Counted from the stretch's first letter, positions 1 to 7,661 are shown. The stretch: DNA of 9,735 bases from Magnetovibrio sp. (GCA_016763895.1 JAESSV010000232.1:1-9735), one strand, 5' to 3'. Notes: generated by a model not told the origin, from the letters alone. Numbers and translations are program-made.

Positions 1-107
1 GTTTTTTTCAAAGAATATCCCGGGCTCGCCATGTTCGCATGGACATTTTGATCGATCGACACTAAAAAAGAGTTAGATTTATTCCACTCCCAACACAGGT
101 TCCTTCC
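1..107. other. Non-coding stretch upstream of thrC
   Basis: No convincing gene is visible here. All three forward frames are open from base 1 for only 16 to 24 codons (stops at 49-51, 61-63 and 74-76), so the 3' end of an upstream gene could lie here but cannot be identified. The stretch holds a small hairpin (29-42), the self-complementary GATCGATC run around 50-57, an A-rich patch (64-69), and a weak ribosome binding site, CAGG, eight bases before the thrC GTG. A TTGATC at 48-53 and a TTAGAT-like hexamer near 73 are too poorly spaced for a confident promoter call. Confidence 0.5.
29..42 (+). terminator. Small UUCG-capped hairpin, possible terminator
   Basis: CCATG, TTCG, CATGG form a perfect 5-bp stem closed by a TTCG tetraloop, an unusually stable loop in RNA. 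A short T-rich run (ACATTTTG) follows. It could end a transcript coming from the left or sit in the thrC leader. The stem is short and the T tract weak, so the terminator reading is only tentative. Confidence 0.3.
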
Positions 108-1514
108 GTGAAATACATCAGCACCCGGGGAAAAGCCCCAAAACTAGCCTTTGACGACGTTCTTTTAACGGGCCTTGCCCGAGACGGCGGTCTTTATCTT
201 CCAGAAACATGGCCCAAATTTTCGGCAGATGAAATTACCGAAATGAAATCCATGAGCTATGAACAAGTCGCGGTCAAAGTCATGCTTCCGTTCGTCGAAG
301 GTTCCATAGACGAAGCCACGCTGAGCAAAATCGTCGATGAAACGTACAAGGTGTTTAAAGGCGACGATCCGGCCCCCATCAAACAATTGGGCGATAATGA
401 ATACGTTTTAGAACTGTTTCACGGCCCCACATTGGCCTTCAAAGATTATGCGCTTCAATTTTTGGGCCACATGTTTGACCATGTTTTGGCGAAACGCAAC
501 GAAACGCTCACCATCGTTGGCGCCACATCTGGCGACACCGGGTCCGCCGCCATTGAAGCGTGCCGCGACCGCGACGCCATCGAAATCTTTATTTTGCACC
601 CCGAAGGCAAGGTGTCCGAAGTCCAACGGCGCCAAATGACCTCGGTGCTCAGCGACAACGTTCACAACATTGCCTTGAAAGGTAATTTTGACGATTGCCA
701 AAACACCGTCAAAGCCTTGTTTGCCGACACCCAATTTCGAGATTCCGTGCATTTGTCCGCCGTCAATTCCATCAACTGGTGCCGCATTATGGCGCAAGTG
801 GTGTATTATTTTTGGGCCACCCTCAAAGTCGCATCCCCCGGCAAGCCGGTCAGCTTTTCCATACCCACCGGAAATTTCGGCAATGTCTTTGCCGGTTATG
901 TGGCCAAACAAATGGGTTTGCCCATCGATCGACTTGTCGTCGGCGCCAACGCCAACGACATCTTGATCCGCTTCATTGAAACCGGGCGCATGGAAAGCAA
1001 GGACGTCTTTGAAACCTCAAGCCCGTCCATGGACATTCAAGTTTCCAGCAACTTCGAACGCTTTTTGTTTGAAATGTTGGACCGAGATGCCGAAGCTTTA
1101 AGCGCCCTTATGGATGAATACAAAGCCACCGGAAAGTTTGCGGTCTCAGACGCATTGATGGATCGCATCCGCGGCCTGATTGATGGCGAACGTTTTGATG
1201 ACGATGCAACGTCCAAGCTGATTGGTAAAGTTTATGAAGACCGGGGCTATCTTCTTGACACCCACTCTGCCATTGGTGTTGGCGCAGCCGGAGCCCGCCG
1301 TGGCAACACCGATATTCCCATCGTCGCATTGGCCACCGCGCATCCCGCCAAATTCCCGGACGCGGTCAAGGCGGCAACCGGTGTGCGCCCAGAATTACCT
1401 GACTTTTTGGCGGATTTGATGGACCGTGAAGAACGTTGTCATACCCTTGATTATGATTACGATACGATTAAGGGCTACATCGAAACCAAACTTAAGGGAC
1501 GCCACAAACTTTGA
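108..1514 (+). CDS. thrC: Threonine synthase
   Basis: PLP-dependent cytosolic enzyme that converts O-phospho-L-homoserine and water to L-threonine and phosphate, the last step of threonine synthesis. The 468 residues match the long proteobacterial/fungal class of the family. The N-terminal domain opens with the typical MKYISTRG. The PLP lysine is K112 in GPTLAFKDYALQ. SGDTGSAA (141-148) and PTGNFGN (253-259) are the characteristic glycine-rich substrate and cofactor phosphate-binding loops. The start is GTG at 108 with only a weak CAGG upstream; it is chosen because the family N-terminus begins exactly there. The stop overlaps the next gene by 4 nt, so the M16 protease is probably translated by coupling. 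The thrB partner enzyme lies about 5 kb away on the other strand. Confidence 0.97.
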   Translation: MKYISTRGKAPKLAFDDVLLTGLARDGGLYLPETWPKFSADEITEMKSMSYEQVAVKVMLPFVEGSIDEATLSKIVDETYKVFKGDDPAPIKQLGDNEYVLELFHGPTLAFKDYALQFLGHMFDHVLAKRNETLTIVGATSGDTGSAAIEACRDRDAIEIFILHPEGKVSEVQRRQMTSVLSDNVHNIALKGNFDDCQNTVKALFADTQFRDSVHLSAVNSINWCRIMAQVVYYFWATLKVASPGKPVSFSIPTGNFGNVFAGYVAKQMGLPIDRLVVGANANDILIRFIETGRMESKDVFETSSPSMDIQVSSNFERFLFEMLDRDAEALSALMDEYKATGKFAVSDALMDRIRGLIDGERFDDDATSKLIGKVYEDRGYLLDTHSAIGVGAAGARRGNTDIPIVALATAHPAKFPDAVKAATGVRPELPDFLADLMDREERCHTLDYDYDTIKGYIETKLKGRHKL

Positions 1515-2788
1515 CAAATACCGTGACAAACACTGTCCGCATTACGGAGCTCGACAATGGGCTGCGCATCATCTCAGACGAAATGTCTCGCGTTGAAACG
1601 GCTTCTGCCGGAGTTTGGATAGAAGCCGGATCGCGCCACGAAACACCCCAAATGAACGGTGTGTCCCACATGTTGGAACACATGACGTTCAAGGGCACCA
1701 AGCGTCGATCTGCGAAATCCATTGCCGAAGAAGTTGAAAACGTTGGCGGGCATTTAAACGCCTATACGTCCCGCGAAAACACCGCCTATTTTGCCAAAGT
1801 CCTCAAGGAAGACTTAGGTCTTGCCATAGATGTGGTTGCCGATTTGGTGCAGAACGCGGTTTTGGACGAAACCGAACTTGAACGTGAACGGGGCGTGATT
1901 TTACAAGAAATTCACCAGGCCCAAGACAGCCCGGACGATGTCATTTTTGATTTGTTTCAAGAGGCTTGTTTCCCCAAGCAAGCGTTGGGGCGACCCGTAT
2001 TAGGCCCGGCCCAAGGCGTTCGCGACATGGACCGCACGGACATCATCGACTATATGCACGAACATTATGTGGCCCAAGGCATGATCATTTCGGCGGCCGG
2101 CAACTTTGAACACGATCGCTTGGTTGACTTGGTCAACGAACACCTGCCCCAACCCCGATCCGGAAAAGGACAAGCTTATCCGTCTGGCGCGTACGTGGGC
2201 ACGGACAAGCGTGAACACAGAGACATTGAACAAGCCCACCTGATGTTGGGTTTTGAAGGTCTCACCTACGGCGATGATGATTTTTATGCGGCGTCCGTGA
2301 TGTCGATGATTTTAGGCGGCGGCATGTCTTCACGTTTGTTCCAGGAAGTCCGAGAAAAACGCGGCTTGGTGTATTCCGTGTATTCGTTTTTGTCGTCTTA
2401 TTCCGACACCGGCATGTTTGGCATTTATGCGGGCACCGGGGAAAAAGAAACCAAAGAATTGATCCCCGTGGTGTGTGACGAAATTGGCAAAATTTGCCAC
2501 AGTGTTAACGATCAAGAGCTGCTGCGCGCCAAGGCTCAAATGAAAGCTTCTGTGTTGATGAGCTTGGAAAGCACGTCGTCTCGTGCCGAACAATTGGCCC
2601 GCCAACTTTTGGTCTTTGGCCGGGAAATCCCCACCGAAGAAACGGTGCGTAAAATCGATGCCATCAACACCACAGACATCAACCGCATTGCCAATCGCAT
2701 TTTTGCAACGACGCCCAGCCTTGCGGCCCTTGGCCCCATCGGTCAGGTCGAAGATTATGAACGCATTAAAAGCCGTCTAAAACAGTAA
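1511..2788 (+). CDS. M16 family zinc protease, mitochondrial-processing-peptidase-like
   Basis: Single-domain-pair M16B peptidase of 425 residues, close to the beta subunit of mitochondrial processing peptidase. The inverted zinc motif HMLEH is at 53-57 (H53, catalytic E56, H57), and the third ligand is E133 in GVILQEI, 76 residues beyond H57, as the family requires. The second half has the glycine-rich GGGMSSRLFQEVREKRG (269-285) and the R284/Y288 pair that completes the active site. There is no signal peptide, so it is cytosolic; the physiological substrate is unknown. The start is TTG at 1511, overlapping the thrC TGA; AAGGGA at 1494-1499 lies 11 nt upstream. An in-frame GTG at 1523 is an alternative. 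The thrC-M16 pairing recurs in alphaproteobacteria, but no functional link to threonine synthesis is established. Confidence 0.93.
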   Translation: MTNTVTNTVRITELDNGLRIISDEMSRVETASAGVWIEAGSRHETPQMNGVSHMLEHMTFKGTKRRSAKSIAEEVENVGGHLNAYTSRENTAYFAKVLKEDLGLAIDVVADLVQNAVLDETELERERGVILQEIHQAQDSPDDVIFDLFQEACFPKQALGRPVLGPAQGVRDMDRTDIIDYMHEHYVAQGMIISAAGNFEHDRLVDLVNEHLPQPRSGKGQAYPSGAYVGTDKREHRDIEQAHLMLGFEGLTYGDDDFYAASVMSMILGGGMSSRLFQEVREKRGLVYSVYSFLSSYSDTGMFGIYAGTGEKETKELIPVVCDEIGKICHSVNDQELLRAKAQMKASVLMSLESTSSRAEQLARQLLVFGREIPTEETVRKIDAINTTDINRIANRIFATTPSLAALGPIGQVEDYERIKSRLKQ

Positions 2789-2790
2789 AC

Positions 2791-2860
2791 GTGTCCCATT
2801 AAGCGTGCCCAATTAAGGGGGCCCAATTAAGCGTGTCCCATTAAGCGTGCCCAATTAAGC
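2791..2860. repeat. Five tandem 14-bp repeats between convergent genes
   Basis: Five contiguous 14-bp units read on the + strand: GTGTCCCATTAAGC (2791), GTGCCCAATTAAGG (2805), GGGCCCAATTAAGC (2819), GTGTCCCATTAAGC (2833), GTGCCCAATTAAGC (2847). Units 1-2 and 4-5 are identical over 27 bases at a distance of 42 bp, so there is also a higher-order period. The array fills the whole gap after the M16 protease stop and covers the algH stop codon (TTA at 2855-2857). On the minus strand each unit except one begins GCTTAA, the last Ala codon and stop of algH. It has no strong hairpin, only a 4-bp GCCC/GGGC stem at 2807-2822. Confidence 0.9.
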
Positions 2861-3430
2861 ATGTCCGGCGTCTTCGCTGAGCAAACTAAGATCAATGCCA
2901 AGCTTGCTCATGGCATGATGCCACTTTGCGTCTAAATCGGCCTCGAACACCAATTCCGGGTCGGCTTCGACGGTCAGCCAGCCATTTTCCAAAATTTCGG
3001 CGTCCAATTGCCCCGGTCCCCATCCGGCGTAGCCCAAAATCAACAAACTTTGTTGTGGCCCTTCGCCAAGGGCAATGTCTTGCAAGATGTCCAGAGTTCC
3101 CGTCAAAGCCATTTTATCATTCACGACCATGGTGCTGTCATGAACGTATTCAGGGGTGTGCAGCACGAACCCCCGGCCTTGTTCGACGGGACCGCCAAGC
3201 TGTACGGAAATTTTGTCGGAATAAGGCGTGGGCGTAACGCCAAGCTGTTTAAGAAGTTCCGGCAAGGTGATGTCTTCCATGGCTTGATTAATGACAAGCC
3301 CCATCGCACCATCTTTGGAGTGCGCACAAACATAGACCACGGCTTTGTCAAAACGTGAATCGGGCATGCCAGGCATAGCCACCAAAAGGTGACCGACTAA
3401 ATAGGGTGTGTCCGAAGTCAAAATAGTCAT
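2855..3430 (-). CDS. algH: YqgE/AlgH family protein (UPF0301)
   Basis: Small cytosolic protein of the YqgE/AlgH (DUF179) family, named after the Pseudomonas alginate regulator; its biochemical role is not settled, so only the family call is firm. Recognisable blocks are YLVGHLLVAMPGMPD near the N-terminus, GAMGLVINQ, GGPVEQGRGFVLH in the middle, and LGYAGWGPGQLDAEI followed by NGWL. From ATG at 3430 it has 191 residues, the usual length. An in-frame TTG six bases upstream (3436) is possible, but ATG is preferred because AAAGG lies about 8 nt before it. It is convergent with the M16 gene, and its stop codon sits inside the tandem repeat array. It is divergent from the ScsB-like gene, with a probable promoter at 3460-3488. 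Confidence 0.93.
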   Translation of the reverse strand: MTILTSDTPYLVGHLLVAMPGMPDSRFDKAVVYVCAHSKDGAMGLVINQAMEDITLPELLKQLGVTPTPYSDKISVQLGGPVEQGRGFVLHTPEYVHDSTMVVNDKMALTGTLDILQDIALGEGPQQSLLILGYAGWGPGQLDAEILENGWLTVEADPELVFEADLDAKWHHAMSKLGIDLSLLSEDAGHA

Positions 3431-3459
3431 AAGCAAGGCCTTTTTTTGTTACGGAAATA

Positions 3460-3488
3460 ATTATGACATAAGAACACGCATAACCCAA
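3460..3488 (-). promoter_or_regulatory. Probable extended -10 promoter of algH
   Basis: On the minus strand the -10 is CATAAT (plus 3465-3460), preceded directly by TGT, the TGN extension. Seventeen bases upstream is TTGGGT (plus 3488-3483), a half-matching -35. Transcription would start near 3453, about 23 nt before the ATG at 3430. The -10 region overlaps the palindrome TTATGACATAA. Confidence 0.45.
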
Positions 3489-3503
3489 TGCAACATGTTA
3501 TGC
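3461..3503. repeat. Inverted repeats with CATAA/TTATG half-sites, possible operator
   Basis: Two palindromes lie side by side: TTATG-A-CATAA at 3461-3471, and GCATAAC (3478-3484) facing GTTATGC (3497-3503) across 12 bases. Both use the half-site CATAA; another TTATG is at 3519-3523. They lie between divergent genes and one overlaps the algH -10, which is where an operator would be. No regulator family is recognised from the motif. Confidence 0.4.
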
Positions 3504-3552
3504 CATACCCTCGCCATTTTATGCTTCTATAGATGGCGCTTCGAATTAGAAA

Positions 3553-5706
3553 ATGCGGAAAATTATGTTAAAACTCATTCAACTCTTTGCCTTTTATATT
3601 TTCATCACCCTCATTCCATTCGGGACAGCATGGGCCGAAACAGCCACAAGCTGGTCCGAAGCGGACACGTCTCGGCTGCGCATCATCAGCCAGGTCCAAG
3701 CCGTGGGCAATGCACCACAGATTACTTTGGGGCTTCATTTCAAACTTGATGATCATTGGAAAATCTATTGGCGTGCCCCCGGAGACGCGGGTTTTCCCCC
3801 TTCTATTGACAGCACCGGGTCAACAAATGTCGCCAACACCGCCATTCAGTGGCCGCTTCCCAATCGCTTTTCGATTTTAGGTTTTGAGACCCTCGGCTAC
3901 ACCACCGAAGCCGTGTTGCCGGTAACGGTGACCCTCAAAAATCCCGGCGAAGCCCTTCAATTGAAAGCAGTTGTCAGCTATTTGGCCTGTGCCGAGGTGT
4001 GTATCCCGCATGATGCGAGCTTTGATTTAACCATCCCGGCGGGCGAAGCCGCACCGTCGACGGAAGCTCACCTGATCAACCAATTCCAAGTCCAAGTGCC
4101 CACGTCAGGTCCCGCCATGGGATTGGCTTTAAAAGACGTTCAATTCAAAGCCGACGGCCCCAAAGCCGACACCGGAACCTTGATGGTCACCGCCACCTCG
4201 GACACACCCTTTGTTCAGCCCGATATCTTTATCGAAGGCTCAGAAATGCTTGCATTTTCAGCGCCCACCACATCCACAAGCGTTGACGGAGCTTTGGCTT
4301 TGATGGAAATCCGTGTGGAAGGCCTGTCTTTCCTCAAAACCCCATTCACAGAAACCCCGCTCACCTTAACCTTGTCGGATCGCCCCAGAAGTGCCGAATT
4401 TAAAGGCGCCCAAGCCAAAGCTGCGACGCCAGACATGTTGGCTTTGGCCGATGAATTGCCCCGGGATCGGACCAACCAAGCCCCTTCTTTGTTGATGATG
4501 TTGGGACTGGCCTTGTTGGGCGGATTGATTTTAAATTTAATGCCGTGTGTGTTGCCCGTGTTGTCCATAAAACTGTTGGGCGTGATCAGCCATGGCGGCG
4601 GGGACACACGCACCGTGCGTTTGAACTTTCTTGCCTGTTCCGCAGGGATTATTTCTTCCTTTTTGGCCCTTGCCACAATTTTAATCATCTTAAAATCCGC
4701 AGGCGTCGCCATTGGTTGGGGCATCCAGTTCCAACACCCCTGGTTTTTGGTCGCTATGGCGATGATTGTGACTTTGTTTGCCTGTAACCTTTGGGGATTT
4801 TTCGAAGTCCACTTGCCCGACTCCGTCGCCGAAATTGGCGCTCAGGAAACCCATGTTCACGGTCTGGGCGGTCATTTCATGACCGGCGTATTCGCGACCT
4901 TGTTGGCAACGCCTTGTTCGGCACCGTTTTTGGGCACCGCCGTCGGGTTTGCTTTCACACGAGGAACGTCCGAAATTTTAATGATTTTCGCCGCCCTTGG
5001 TGTGGGGCTTGCGACACCGTATTTATTGGTGTCCGCATATCCTAGGTTTGCCACCATGATGCCCAAACCGGGCAAGTGGATGATTTATCTGCGCCGTTTC
5101 TTAGGCTTCACCTTGGCCGCCACCGGAGCCTGGCTGGTGACGATTCTGGCGGTTCAGGTTTCCGACGTTGCGGCCATGATCATCGGCGCCATTATGATCA
5201 CGATCGCCATTATGTTGTTCATCCACAAACGCCTGCACCACCGCTATGGACGCATGGACTGGATTGCCGTTTCGATCTTAGCCGTGCTGGCCTTTGGTGT
5301 CCCCGACACCGTTGCCAACACCCCGCAAAATGAGACTTACACCGCCAAGCTCCACGGCATATGGCAGAACTTTGATGAACGCAAAATTGATCGATTGGTT
5401 GGCGAAGGCCGGGTTGTGTTTGTCGATGTCACCGCAAAATGGTGTATCACATGCCAAGTCAACAAAGCCGTTGTGCTCAGCCAGGGCGAAGTCTACATCC
5501 GCCTCAACGGCCCGGACGTGATTGCCATGCAAGCCGACTGGACCAAACCCAGCGAAGTCATTTCCAGATATTTAGCATCCTTTGGTCGCTATGGCATTCC
5601 GTTTAATGCCGTCTATGGCCCCCGCGCCCCCGACGGCATTGCTCTTCCCGAACTTTTAAGTCAGGCTGTAGTCCTCGACGCCCTCAACAAAGCCGCGAAA
5701 GAATAA
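3553..5706 (+). CDS. ScsB/DsbD-like transmembrane thiol-disulfide electron transporter
   Basis: Inner-membrane protein that by family passes electrons from cytosolic thioredoxin to envelope proteins. It has three redox modules. After a signal peptide (about 1-28, cleaved after AWA) comes a long periplasmic domain to about 310 with the pair C146/C150 in YLACAEVCIPH. About eight membrane helices follow (312-585), carrying C332 in NLMPCVLP and C455 in TPCSAPF; C362 and C411 also lie here. The C-terminal thioredoxin domain has WCITC (C631, C634) and the cis-Pro loop GIPF (P683). The 310-residue N-terminal part is much longer than that of E. coli DsbD, so the ScsB branch fits better. ATG at 3553 is taken, but ATG at 3565, with GGA five bases upstream, gives an equally good signal peptide. 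The gene ends 4 nt before the peroxiredoxin and is likely cotranscribed with it. No clear promoter was seen. Confidence 0.93.
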   Translation: MRKIMLKLIQLFAFYIFITLIPFGTAWAETATSWSEADTSRLRIISQVQAVGNAPQITLGLHFKLDDHWKIYWRAPGDAGFPPSIDSTGSTNVANTAIQWPLPNRFSILGFETLGYTTEAVLPVTVTLKNPGEALQLKAVVSYLACAEVCIPHDASFDLTIPAGEAAPSTEAHLINQFQVQVPTSGPAMGLALKDVQFKADGPKADTGTLMVTATSDTPFVQPDIFIEGSEMLAFSAPTTSTSVDGALALMEIRVEGLSFLKTPFTETPLTLTLSDRPRSAEFKGAQAKAATPDMLALADELPRDRTNQAPSLLMMLGLALLGGLILNLMPCVLPVLSIKLLGVISHGGGDTRTVRLNFLACSAGIISSFLALATILIILKSAGVAIGWGIQFQHPWFLVAMAMIVTLFACNLWGFFEVHLPDSVAEIGAQETHVHGLGGHFMTGVFATLLATPCSAPFLGTAVGFAFTRGTSEILMIFAALGVGLATPYLLVSAYPRFATMMPKPGKWMIYLRRFLGFTLAATGAWLVTILAVQVSDVAAMIIGAIMITIAIMLFIHKRLHHRYGRMDWIAVSILAVLAFGVPDTVANTPQNETYTAKLHGIWQNFDERKIDRLVGEGRVVFVDVTAKWCITCQVNKAVVLSQGEVYIRLNGPDVIAMQADWTKPSEVISRYLASFGRYGIPFNAVYGPRAPDGIALPELLSQAVVLDALNKAAKE

Positions 5707-5710
5707 GCTT

Positions 5711-6193
5711 ATGACCTTAAAAACTGGTGATAGAATTCCGACAGAAACTGTTTTTGAAATGGGTAAAGATGGCCCACAAGCCTTCAATACCGATGATTTA
5801 TTTGCCAACAAGACCGTGTTGATGTTCGGCCTGCCGGGGGCCTTTACCCCCGTATGCTCTGAGAACCACTTGCCCGGATACGTCGGTCTTGCCGACCAAA
5901 TCAAGGCCCGGGGCGTGGATGAGATTTTCTGTTTTGCGGTCAACGATGCTTTTGTCATGGCGGCTTGGGGCTTGGGCCAAAACGTTGCGGGAAAGGTCCG
6001 TATGATTGGGGACGGAAGCGCCTTGCTGACGCACAAAATGGGCCTCGAACTGGACCGGATTGACGGTGGTCTTGGCATCCGTTGTCAACGGTTTGCGATG
6101 GTGATCAAGAACGGCATTGCACACAGCCTAGACATCGAAGCGCCCGGCACCTTTAACGATTCGAGCGCCGCCGCGCAATTGATCAAACTGTAG
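5711..6193 (+). CDS. Peroxiredoxin, Prx5 (type II) subfamily
   Basis: Thiol peroxidase of 160 residues that reduces hydrogen peroxide and organic hydroperoxides. The peroxidatic cysteine is C49 in GLPGAFTPVCSENHLPGY, the Prx5 signature. C74 in EIFCFAVND matches the third cysteine of Prx5 proteins, 25 residues on. The C-terminal resolving cysteine of human PRDX5 is not present: the matching end reads GTFNDSSAAAQL. It probably works as a 1-Cys enzyme reduced by glutathione/glutaredoxin or thioredoxin. An extra cysteine, C125 in GIRCQRFAMVI, stands where many relatives have serine. There is no signal peptide, so the cytosol is the expected site. It starts 4 nt after the stop of the ScsB-like gene with only a weak ribosome site, suggesting coupled translation. 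It is convergent with rnhA, with a 21-nt gap and no clear terminator. Confidence 0.95.
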   Translation: MTLKTGDRIPTETVFEMGKDGPQAFNTDDLFANKTVLMFGLPGAFTPVCSENHLPGYVGLADQIKARGVDEIFCFAVNDAFVMAAWGLGQNVAGKVRMIGDGSALLTHKMGLELDRIDGGLGIRCQRFAMVIKNGIAHSLDIEAPGTFNDSSAAAQLIKL

Positions 6194-6214
6194 AATCCGG
6201 CCCCTGAGCCAAAC

Positions 6215-6676
6215 CTACATCAACTTGCTGTCTTTAAGCTGTTGCACCGCAAGGGTCGCAATCGTATCACAACGCTCATTTTCAGGATGGCCCGAATGGC
6301 CTTTGATCCAAAACCATTCAACCCTATGGCCTTGTAAGGCTTCGTCCAATCGTTTCCAATACCCTTGATTTTTGACGGCTTTTTTCGCCCCGGTTTTCCA
6401 CCCATTGCGTTTCCACCCATGCATCCATTTCATGGCCCCATCCATGACATATTTGCTGTCGGTGTGAATGTTTACACGATCCACGTCCCGTTTTAAGGCT
6501 TCTAACCCGCAAATCACCGCCATCAATTCCATGCGGTTGTTGGTGGTGTCGTCTTGGAATCCAGACAATTCTTTTTCGACGCCTTTCCACCGCATCACCA
6601 CGCCCCAGCCACCGGGGCCGGGATTGCCGCTGCAAGCGCCATCCGTATATATATCAACCGCATCATCTTTGCTCAT
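6215..6676 (-). CDS. rnhA: Ribonuclease HI
   Basis: Cytosolic nuclease that cuts the RNA strand of RNA-DNA hybrids, for example Okazaki primers and R-loops, using Mg2+. With ATG at 6676 it has 153 residues, against 155 in E. coli. The four carboxylates are D12 ([17 protein letters not shown]), E50 (TNNRMEL), D73 (HTDSKYV) and D137 (ERCDTIA); the mobile loop histidine is H127 in KGHSGH. The start is supported by GAGG (plus 6685-6688) eight bases upstream and by the usual N-terminus. The frame stays open further up to 6817, but this would overlap the end of thrB. It lies 25 nt after the thrB stop on the same strand, a pairing common in alphaproteobacteria, and is probably cotranscribed from the thrB promoter. 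Confidence 0.96.
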   Translation of the reverse strand: MSKDDAVDIYTDGACSGNPGPGGWGVVMRWKGVEKELSGFQDDTTNNRMELMAVICGLEALKRDVDRVNIHTDSKYVMDGAMKWMHGWKRNGWKTGAKKAVKNQGYWKRLDEALQGHRVEWFWIKGHSGHPENERCDTIATLAVQQLKDSKLM

Positions 6677-6684
6677 CTCACGAA

Positions 6685-6688
6685 CCTC
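6685..6688 (-). promoter_or_regulatory. Ribosome binding site that sets the rnhA start
   Basis: GAGG on the minus strand lies eight bases before the ATG at 6676, in the short gap after the thrB stop. It favours this start over the in-frame ATG at 6712, which would add 12 residues and overlap thrB. Confidence 0.6.
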
Positions 6689-6701
6689 ATCCAAAAATTT
6701 C

Positions 6702-7661
6702 CTATAACCCATACGCACCGGGGCCTTCAAGGCCACGATGAAAGCGTAATTTTTGTAAATATTTACGCGGGTCTTTGGGCGTGACAAGGGCCCCTTCGGG
6801 GGTGTTAAGCCAATCATATAAACGCGTCAACAAAAAGCGCATGGCGGCTCCTCTGGCCAACAAGGGCAAGGCTTCGATTTCTGCCGCCGACAAGGGCCTG
6901 ACCTTACCGTAAGCCCGCAACATTTTTTTCGCCTTGGTGACGTTAAAGCTGCCATCCAATTCGAAACACCACGCATTGAGGCACACGGCAATGTCATAGG
7001 CCAACAGATCATTACAGGCAAAATAGAAATCAATCAGACCGGACAGCTTTTCGCCCCTAAAAAAGACATTGTCGGGAAATAAATCCGCATGAATAATCCC
7101 GGTGGGCAAATCATGGGGCCAAAGGGATTCCAGGTCGTCTAAGTCTTGTTCCAATTCTTCTGTGACGCCCTTGATGACCTCGTCCGCACGGCCTTTGCAC
7201 GCGTCTAAAATTGGGCGCCACCCTTGAACACTTAACGTGTTTTTGCGGCTCAATCCAAAATCAGCCCCCGCCACATGCATATGGGCCAAGGCCGTTCCCA
7301 GTTCAGAAACATGGTGCATCTGGATTCGTTTCGGCCACATCCCCGACAAAAACGTCACAACGGCTGCGGGCTTTCCAGACAAGGTATGGATCATTTCGCC
7401 GTTCGGAGACCGGATCGGTTTGGGACACGCAACGCCTTTGGCTTCTAAATGTTCCAACAGGCCCAAAAAGAACGGCAAGTCCTTTGGATCCACCCGTTTT
7501 TCGTAAAGCGTTAAAATATATGTACTTTTTTCCGTCACAAGTTGAAAGTTCGAATTTTCAACACCTTCGGCGATGCCTTTGCAGGATAACACCTCGCCCA
7601 AATCCAGATTTTGTGCAAATTTTCTTAACGCATCATCGGTCACTTCAGTATAAACAGCCAT
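6702..7661 (-). CDS. thrB: Homoserine kinase, kinase-fold (APH-like) type
   Basis: Phosphorylates L-homoserine with ATP to O-phosphohomoserine, the substrate of ThrC. It belongs to the APH/choline-kinase-like fold used by alphaproteobacteria and pseudomonads rather than the GHMP fold of E. coli ThrB. At 319 residues it has the usual length. [15 protein letters not shown] (29-43) is the family's nucleotide-loop region. The catalytic loop [11 protein letters not shown] (188-198) carries D193 and N198, and the metal-binding aspartate is D211 in [10 protein letters not shown]. The start is ATG at 7661, with GGAT five bases before it and a TATAAT -10 about 20 nt upstream. In many alphaproteobacteria ispH precedes thrB-rnhA; here an unrelated divergent gene stands in that place. 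Confidence 0.96.
   Translation of the reverse strand: MAVYTEVTDDALRKFAQNLDLGEVLSCKGIAEGVENSNFQLVTEKSTYILTLYEKRVDPKDLPFFLGLLEHLEAKGVACPKPIRSPNGEMIHTLSGKPAAVVTFLSGMWPKRIQMHHVSELGTALAHMHVAGADFGLSRKNTLSVQGWRPILDACKGRADEVIKGVTEELEQDLDDLESLWPHDLPTGIIHADLFPDNVFFRGEKLSGLIDFYFACNDLLAYDIAVCLNAWCFELDGSFNVTKAKKMLRAYGKVRPLSAAEIEALPLLARGAAMRFLLTRLYDWLNTPEGALVTPKDPRKYLQKLRFHRGLEGPGAYGL

Noticed and set aside
1..51. Open frame from base 1 to TGA at 49-51 as the end of an upstream gene
   Set aside because: Sixteen residues without a recognisable motif; the other two frames are equally open.
408..911. A 167-codon minus-strand open frame inside thrC
   Set aside because: Shadow of thrC; the product has no family resemblance, while the + strand product has all threonine synthase motifs.
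2791..2860. Tandem array as a CRISPR
   Set aside because: The 14-bp units are contiguous, without spacers, and no cas gene is near.
4215..4724. A 169-codon minus-strand open frame inside the ScsB-like gene
   Set aside because: Shadow frame; the sense strand has a coherent signal peptide, membrane helices and cysteine pairs across it.
6677..6817. N-terminal extension of RNase HI by 47 residues (open frame to 6817)
   Set aside because: It would overlap the thrB coding end by over 100 bases, is not a family feature, and a good ribosome site supports the start at 6676.
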